From assembly GCA_947448625.1 (NCBI GenBank), contig CANFOT010000008.1, positions 1 through 54,269 of the forward strand: a DNA stretch of 54,269 bases. The letters are read 5' to 3'. The stretch comes from Burkholderiaceae bacterium (GTDB lineage: Bacteria; Pseudomonadota; Gammaproteobacteria; Burkholderiales; Burkholderiaceae). The position numbers and the translations under genes were made by a program. Shown piece by piece: positions 49,646 through 54,269 of the stretch; position 1 is the first letter of the stretch; each line of letters begins with the position of its first letter. Below the pieces are notes generated by a model. The model worked only from the letters and a program-made list of their open reading frames with translations, did no database searches and was not told the origin of the DNA.

Positions 49646-49668
49646 AAGGTGAGGTTAGTCGCCTTTTT
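49646..49668 (+). terminator. Probable terminator of the dinJ-yafQ locus
   Basis: AAGGTGA and TCGCCTT pair (one G-U) around a short loop, followed by five T. It lies about 80 bases after the toxin frame ends. Confidence 0.55.
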
Positions 49669-49728
49669 TAAGACTTTGTCTTGAGCGCGGATGGAGTCAT
49701 GAATGATCATGAGCCAATTATAGGCATG

Positions 49729-49757
49729 ATTTATGCGCAATCAATATGCGCATAAAT
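49729..49757. repeat. Perfect 11-bp inverted repeat
   Basis: ATTTATGCGCA and TGCGCATAAAT are exact reverse complements around a 7-base spacer. The site lies between the toxin-antitoxin locus and the end of the phosphomannomutase gene, with no start codon close by that it would obviously control. Role unknown. Confidence 0.6.
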
Positions 49758-49781
49758 TATGTGGGCATTGCAATCAGCTTC

Positions 49782-51167
49782 TCAGAAGGGAAGTTTCGCC
49801 TCCGGCTTAGCAGCCAACAGTACCGCCTTAAATTCTGCCTGTATGCGCTTAATCGCCTCTTCACTATCAGCCTCAAAGCGCATTACCACTACTGGAGTTG
49901 TATTAGATGGTCTAGCTAAACCAAAGCCATCGGAATATTCCACGCGGACGCCATCAATGGTGTTGATGGATTCAGAAGTGGGGAATTTGGCATTAGCCTT
50001 GATAGTTTCGAGTAAGGCGAATGGCTCACCTTCAGCACAAGCCAGTTGTAACTCTGGAGTGCAGATCGCATTCGGTAAGTTGTTGAGGGTGTCGCTCGGA
50101 TTCTTCTCTTTGCTGAGGATCTCTAACAAGCGAGCACCTGTATACAGGCCATCATCAAATCCAAACCAACGGTCCTTAAAGAAGATATGGCCACTCATCT
50201 CGCCAGCAAGTGGGGCGCCAGTTTCCTTTAACTTCGCTTTGACTAAAGAGTGGCCGGTTTTCCACATGATGGGTTCGCCGCCATGTTCTTTTACATAGGT
50301 CGCTAGATTGCGAGTGCACTTCACATCGTAAATAATTTGACCACCTGGATTGCGGGAGAGAACATCTTTTGCAAACAGCATCATTTGGCGGTCTGGGAAA
50401 ATTACTTGACCATCTTTAGTCACCACGCCTAAGCGATCAGCATCACCATCAAAGGCAAGGCCTAATTCATTATCGGTAGTTTGCAGGTTCTTGATGAGGT
50501 CTTGTAAGTTCTCAATATGGGCTGGATCTGGATGGTGGTTCGGAAAATGACCATCGACTTCGCAGAATAACTCTTGTACTTCACAACCTAAAGCCCTAAA
50601 TAACTTACCCGCAAATGCACCGCCAACACCATTGCCGCAATCTACGGCAATCTTCATTGGGCGAGCAAGCTTCACATCGCCCACGATGTACTTTATGTAC
50701 ATTGGGAAAATATCAAAGGTGCTGCGACTTCCTTGGCCGGTAGCAAATATCCCAGCTTCAATACGTTTACGCAGATCCTGAATCTGCTCACCATAAATAG
50801 CAGATGTACCCAAAACCATTTTGAAGCCATTGTAGTTTGGGGGATTGTGACTACCGGTAATCATGATGCCGGACTTTGGCATCTTGCCATCAATGGTGTG
50901 ATTAGCGGCAAAGTACACCATGGGTGTAGCCACCATGCCTAGATCAATCACATTGATGCCGGTAGAAAGCAGGCCTTCTGTTAACGCTTCAATCAAGCTG
51001 GGGCCAGACAGGCGGCCATCACGACCGATAACGATATCGGTCTCACCAAGCTCACGCATTTCAGTACCAAAGGCTTGACCAATCAGTTTGGCGATCGAAG
51101 GATCTAAAGTCTCATCAATAATGCCGCGGATGTCATAAGCTTTAAAAATTGAAGGGGATAGTTGCAC
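49782..51167 (-). CDS. Phosphomannomutase/phosphoglucomutase
   Basis: Alpha-D-phosphohexomutase of 461 aa, interconverting hexose 1- and 6-phosphates for polysaccharide precursors. The phosphoserine site is Ser106 in IMITGSHNPP; the metal loop is LAFDGDADRLGVV; the sugar-specificity loop is GEMSGHIFF, with Ser/Glu as in enzymes that accept both glucose and mannose; the C-terminal phosphate loop is VRVEYSDGFGLARPSNTTPVV. It is of the AlgC/ManB bifunctional type. It is followed upstream on the same strand by a small ORF and pgi, a sensible sugar-phosphate grouping. Confidence 0.94.
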   Translation of the reverse strand: MQLSPSIFKAYDIRGIIDETLDPSIAKLIGQAFGTEMRELGETDIVIGRDGRLSGPSLIEALTEGLLSTGINVIDLGMVATPMVYFAANHTIDGKMPKSGIMITGSHNPPNYNGFKMVLGTSAIYGEQIQDLRKRIEAGIFATGQGSRSTFDIFPMYIKYIVGDVKLARPMKIAVDCGNGVGGAFAGKLFRALGCEVQELFCEVDGHFPNHHPDPAHIENLQDLIKNLQTTDNELGLAFDGDADRLGVVTKDGQVIFPDRQMMLFAKDVLSRNPGGQIIYDVKCTRNLATYVKEHGGEPIMWKTGHSLVKAKLKETGAPLAGEMSGHIFFKDRWFGFDDGLYTGARLLEILSKEKNPSDTLNNLPNAICTPELQLACAEGEPFALLETIKANAKFPTSESINTIDGVRVEYSDGFGLARPSNTTPVVVMRFEADSEEAIKRIQAEFKAVLLAAKPEAKLPF

Positions 51168-51188
51168 GGTTAATCCAGTATTGAATAA

Positions 51189-51359
51189 TTATTCTGCGTT
51201 GTTAATTTCGTTACCAGTCATTGGGACGGCCATCATTTCGCCACCATGTAGGTGAATATCGAAGCGTTCTAGTTTTTGACTTAGCGAGAGTGAATTCGAC
51301 CTCAAATTGCATGAGTCATTATTGTCAGACTGTGCCACCTTATTGACTTTACTTGCCAT
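51189..51359 (-). CDS. Small ORF between the hexose-phosphate genes, possible protein
   Basis: A 56-residue frame from ATG 51359 (TTG 51374 also in frame), hydrophilic, with the end KLERFDIHLHGGEMMAVPMTGN. No family recognised and no Shine-Dalgarno seen. It fills most of the 225-base gap between pgi and the phosphomutase on the same strand, which is the main argument for it. It could equally be untranslated spacer. Confidence 0.35.
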   Translation of the reverse strand: MASKVNKVAQSDNNDSCNLRSNSLSLSQKLERFDIHLHGGEMMAVPMTGNEINNAE

Positions 51360-51392
51360 AACTAGAAATCCCAAGGAATATGAATTACTGCT

Positions 51393-52883
51393 TTACGAAT
51401 TTAATAGATTGATGCGAGCAGCAGTGACAGCATCAATATCTGCGCTGGCAGCAATATCATTTTGATGGCTTGCGAGGGCTTTCTCAATGGGCTTAGCAAG
51501 AACCTTGCCATACTCAACACCTGGCTGATCAAAGCTATTGATATTCCAGAGCGCACCTAGAGTAGCTGTACGGTTCTCATATAAAGAGAGGAGTGCGCCA
51601 AGGTAAAAGGCATTGAGCTTAGGTAGCAATAAGAGATTGCTTGGGCGCTTACCGGGATAAACATCATTTGGATTGCTAGCAGTTTTGCCATTCGCTAATG
51701 CTTGCGCTTGTGCCAAGCAGTTAGAAAGCAGAATGCGGTGATGGGCTAAAGCCTCAGGTCGATCGCTCATCGGCTCACGCACGGCAATGAAATCAATCGG
51801 AATGATCTCCGTACCCTGGTGAAAGAGTTGGAAGTAGGAGTGCTGTGCGTTACTACCGGCGCTACCGAATACCACTGGTGAAGAGTGTTTGACAGGCTTG
51901 CCATCACGATCCACGCTCTTGCCATTGCTCTCCATATCAAGCTGTTGCAACCACTTCGGAAACCAATCTAGGGCATCGGCATAGGGAATGGCGGCATAAG
52001 CTTTGATGTCATGTTTCTCCTGCTGATAGAGCAAGGTGAGTGCCATGATGACGGGCAGATTCTCTTCTAGGGGCGCATTCTTAAAATGCAGATCCATGGC
52101 TTCAGCGCCGGCCAAGAATTGCTTGAATGTCTCAAAGCCATATTGCAAAGCAATCGGTAGACCTACGGCCGACCAAACAGAGTAGCGACCTCCAACCCAA
52201 TCCCAGAAAGGGAAAATATTTTCTTCTTCAACGCCAAATTCTTTGGCGGCCGGAATGTTAGCTGTTACGGCATATAGGGCGTGCGCAATTTGACCCTTAG
52301 TGCAACCACTCTCATGGAGCCAGGCAAGTACAGCCTTAGCATTCATAGTGGTTTCAAGAGTTGTGAAAGACTTAGAAACAATAATGACGCGAGTGCTATG
52401 TGGGTGAGCGCGCGCCAAAATCCGGGCTAGCTCAGCTGTATCAATATTGGCCAAGAAATGCATGCGCATGCCACGACTTTCAATGCCGGGTACATGAGCT
52501 AAGGCTTCGATTGCTAGGCGTGGACCAAAGTCTGATCCGCCAATGCCGATATGAATAACGTCTGTTACGCCAACCCATTTATTGCAAAGCGCTTCAATCC
52601 GATGCCAAACTCCAGAAACCGCTGGCATCACATCAAGGCCATTAATCAGTACCGGGGTTTTGGTGAGATTGCGCAGTGCCGAGTGGAGGGCGGGGCGATC
52701 TTCACTATTGTTGATGTGCTTACCCGCAAACAGATCTTGAATAAATTGCTCTAACTTACTTTGGCGAGCGGAAGCAAACAGATTCTTCCAGGCTGCTTTA
52801 TCAACGCCTTGATAGGCGGTATCGAGCACGATATCGAGAGCGGAATGAAGGTTTTGGGGTGCTGAATTGGCTTGCAAAGTCAT
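51393..52883 (-). CDS. pgi: Glucose-6-phosphate isomerase
   Basis: Glycolytic and gluconeogenic isomerase, 496 aa, a little shorter than the E. coli enzyme (549). Signatures: VIHIGIGGSDFGPRLA, IIVSKSFTTLETTMNA, FPFWDWVGGRYSVWSAVG, VFGSAGSNAQHSYFQLFHQG with catalytic His, and NSFDQPGVEYGKVLAKPIE near the C-terminus, including the catalytic Lys. The ATG at 52883 gives the family N-terminus. Same strand as the phosphomannomutase/phosphoglucomutase gene. Confidence 0.95.
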   Translation of the reverse strand: MTLQANSAPQNLHSALDIVLDTAYQGVDKAAWKNLFASARQSKLEQFIQDLFAGKHINNSEDRPALHSALRNLTKTPVLINGLDVMPAVSGVWHRIEALCNKWVGVTDVIHIGIGGSDFGPRLAIEALAHVPGIESRGMRMHFLANIDTAELARILARAHPHSTRVIIVSKSFTTLETTMNAKAVLAWLHESGCTKGQIAHALYAVTANIPAAKEFGVEEENIFPFWDWVGGRYSVWSAVGLPIALQYGFETFKQFLAGAEAMDLHFKNAPLEENLPVIMALTLLYQQEKHDIKAYAAIPYADALDWFPKWLQQLDMESNGKSVDRDGKPVKHSSPVVFGSAGSNAQHSYFQLFHQGTEIIPIDFIAVREPMSDRPEALAHHRILLSNCLAQAQALANGKTASNPNDVYPGKRPSNLLLLPKLNAFYLGALLSLYENRTATLGALWNINSFDQPGVEYGKVLAKPIEKALASHQNDIAASADIDAVTAARINLLNS

Positions 52884-53022
52884 TGTTAGATTTTATCAAT
52901 AAGGACATCAAAATCCCTGCAAAACACTGAAAATGTTACGATTTCAGCAATATATGGGCTTAGCTTACGCAAAAGTCATTACAAAATTGAGACATATCTG
53001 AAATAGGGTCAGGAAAACCAAA

Positions 53023-54159
53023 ATGGAGCAGGTGGATTGTGTAGTGGTTGGTGCTGGCGTAGTTGGGCTGGCCGTTGCTCGTGAGATGGCCTTGCAGGGC
53101 AGGGAAACTATCCTGCTTGAGCGTGAAGATTCTTTTGGAATGATTAGCAGTGCCCGTAATAGTGAGGTGATTCATGCGGGGATTTATTACCCCAAAGATT
53201 CCCTCAAGGCAAAGCTCTGTGTGGAAGGCAATCGACTCCTATATGAATACTGTCGCAGTCATCAGGTAAGCACTCATGCCTATGGAAAGCTCATTGTTGC
53301 GGCTGATGTTAGTCAGCTAGATGATCTTCAGGCTATTTTGTACAAGGCGCAAAGTAATCAGGTCCCGGACATCAAAATGATCTCAGGGGCGCAGGCTAAA
53401 GCACTTGAGCCGCAGCTACAGTGTGAGGCTGCAGTACTCTCTAGCTCTACGGGCGTAGTGGATAGTCACGGATTAATGTTGTCATTGCTGGGTGGATTTG
53501 AGGATGCGGGCGGCATGGTTGCCTATCAGTCACCGCTCTTGAGCGCCAAGCCGATTGGTGATCAGGCGGAAGGTGGTTTTGAACTCACCATTGGCGGTGC
53601 TGATGGCATGACAATTCAGACAAAATTACTCATTAATTGCGCCGGCCTCAGTGCCCCAGCGCTAGCCCAAAAAATTGAAGGTCTGTCGAAAGATAAAATA
53701 CCAAAGGCTTATTTCGCCAAAGGTAATTACTTTTCCTTATCCGGAAAATCCCCATTCAGTCATTTGATTTATCCCATTCCCGAGCCTGGTGGTTTGGGTG
53801 TGCACCTCACTCTAGATATGGGTGGGCAGGCAAAGTTTGGCCCAGATGTGGAGTGGCTGGATATTGATGGGGAAAGTCAGATTAACTACACGGTCGACCC
53901 GAAGCGAGGGGAGGGCTTTTATGCTGCAGTAAGGCAGTATTGGCCGGGCCTTAAGGATGGGGCCTTGCAGGCAGATTATTCTGGTGTCAGAGCCAAAATT
54001 GTTCCCCCAGATGCCCCAGCGGGAGACTTTTGCTTTGAGGGACCCCAGCAGCATCAGCTTCAGGGCTTATTCAATCTATATGGTTTTGAGTCCCCCGGCC
54101 TTACCTCTTGCTTGGCAATTGCCCAGCATTTGGAAGTGCAAATCAAAAGTTCTCTATAA
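53023..54159 (+). CDS. FAD-dependent oxidoreductase, L-2-hydroxyglutarate oxidase-like
   Basis: Flavoenzyme of the D-amino-acid-oxidase/glycerol-3-phosphate-dehydrogenase fold, 378 aa. The FAD-binding motif VVVGAGVVGLAVAREMALQGRETILLERE is at the very N-terminus (split at two positions in typical alignments). SARNSEVIHAGIYYPKDSLKAKLCVEGN is close to the active-site region of LhgO-type enzymes, and TGVVDSHGLM, NCAGLSAPALAQ and YGFESPGLTSCLAIA follow. The likely substrate is a 2-hydroxy acid such as L-2-hydroxyglutarate, with electrons going to the quinone pool; this is by family resemblance. CAGGA precedes the ATG. The promoter of the next tRNA overlaps the gene's end. Confidence 0.88.
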   Translation: MEQVDCVVVGAGVVGLAVAREMALQGRETILLEREDSFGMISSARNSEVIHAGIYYPKDSLKAKLCVEGNRLLYEYCRSHQVSTHAYGKLIVAADVSQLDDLQAILYKAQSNQVPDIKMISGAQAKALEPQLQCEAAVLSSSTGVVDSHGLMLSLLGGFEDAGGMVAYQSPLLSAKPIGDQAEGGFELTIGGADGMTIQTKLLINCAGLSAPALAQKIEGLSKDKIPKAYFAKGNYFSLSGKSPFSHLIYPIPEPGGLGVHLTLDMGGQAKFGPDVEWLDIDGESQINYTVDPKRGEGFYAAVRQYWPGLKDGALQADYSGVRAKIVPPDAPAGDFCFEGPQQHQLQGLFNLYGFESPGLTSCLAIAQHLEVQIKSSL

Positions 54160-54160
54160 T
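54130..54160 (+). promoter_or_regulatory. Likely promoter of tRNA-Ser(UGA)
   Basis: TTGGAA (54130-54135) and consensus TATAAT (54155-54160), 19 bases apart, 20 bases before the tRNA. The -10 overlaps the last codons of the flavoenzyme gene. Confidence 0.55.
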
Positions 54161-54179
54161 CTAGGTCTCAATTCGCAAA

Positions 54180-54269
54180 GGAAGAGTGGCAGAGCGGTTG
54201 AATGCACCAGTCTTGAAAACTGGCGAGGATGAAAGTCCTCCGTGAGTTCGAATCTCACCTCTTCCGCCA
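54180..54269 (+). tRNA. tRNA-Ser (anticodon UGA)
   Basis: Class II tRNA with acceptor stem GGAAGAG/CTCTTCC, an encoded GCCA end at the last base of the window, an anticodon stem-loop reading CCAGTCTTGAAAACTGG with anticodon TGA, a long variable arm (GAGGATGAAAGTCCTC), and the T loop AGTTCGAATCT. Confidence 0.97.

Noticed and set aside
49759..50298. 179-codon plus-strand frame opposite the phosphomutase gene
   Set aside because: Fully antisense to conserved motifs of the phosphomutase; Ser-rich composition typical of a shadow frame.
1..54269. CRISPR arrays, insertion sequences, rRNA or prophage genes
   Set aside because: No regularly spaced direct repeats, transposase, integrase, capsid or rRNA-like sequence was seen on reading both strands.

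Overview
The window reads as a chromosomal segment of a freshwater betaproteobacterium, most likely Polynucleobacter or a close Burkholderiaceae relative. Pointers are the moderate GC content, TctC/Bug-type solute-binding proteins without membrane partners, a phasin, a sox cluster, an NAD-linked molybdenum formate dehydrogenase, and tight operons. This assignment is inference from gene content; there is no rRNA or other decisive marker in the window. The left edge cuts a repeat-type adhesin gene and the right edge is the last base of a tRNA-Ser.

Region by region. (1) 1-5.6 kb: the C-terminal end of a large Ig-like, calcium-binding adhesin, followed by its type I secretion system (ABC exporter, HlyD-type adaptor, TolC-type channel). 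(2) 5.6-11.9 kb: a signalling block. A PilZ protein and a LuxR-type regulator with Glu in place of the phospho-acceptor Asp point left. A periplasmic-sensor diguanylate cyclase, a membrane HD-GYP phosphodiesterase and an MscS channel with a cyclic-nucleotide-binding domain point right as an operon. A perfect 10-bp inverted repeat lies between the two arms. Beside the secreted adhesin, this looks like a c-di-GMP attachment-control locus with an unusual channel output. (3) 11.9-13.9 kb: a PIF1-like helicase and a MazEF toxin-antitoxin pair. (4) 13.9-17.8 kb, minus strand: lrgAB, a TctC-type binding protein and a gamma-glutamyltransferase.

(5) 17.9-22.7 kb: a two-subunit molybdenum hydroxylase of the isoquinoline-oxidoreductase type runs into soxXYZA, without soxB or soxCD, and with a non-canonical SoxY C-terminus. 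(6) 22.7-29.5 kb: purU, two small envelope proteins, a penicillin acylase-type hydrolase, tRNA-Leu(UAA), a flavin reductase, a second TctC-type protein and a secreted unknown. (7) 29.5-33.7 kb, minus strand: fumarase, murI and tonB-exbB-exbD, closely packed. (8) 33.8-39.9 kb: acetyl-CoA synthetase, tRNA-Ser(GGA), a phasin with a palindromic promoter, a YciI protein, a DUF748 protein and a small lipoprotein.

(9) 40.0-44.9 kb: a formate dehydrogenase with FdsG and FdsB fused, then FdsA, preceded by a hairpin-rich leader and closed by a strong terminator. (10) 44.9-49.8 kb: an orphan ParD-like antitoxin, the NAD pathway (nadB facing nadC-nadA), and a DinJ/YafQ locus in which the toxin carries an in-frame UGA at codon 6. 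(11) 49.8-54.3 kb: phosphomannomutase/phosphoglucomutase, a small ORF, glucose-6-phosphate isomerase, an L-2-hydroxyglutarate-oxidase-like flavoenzyme and tRNA-Ser(UGA).

No insertion sequence, CRISPR array or prophage was seen. The candidates for something undescribed are the pseudo-receiver/c-di-GMP/cNMP-channel locus, the molybdenum hydroxylase-Sox operon, and the toxin with the in-frame stop.
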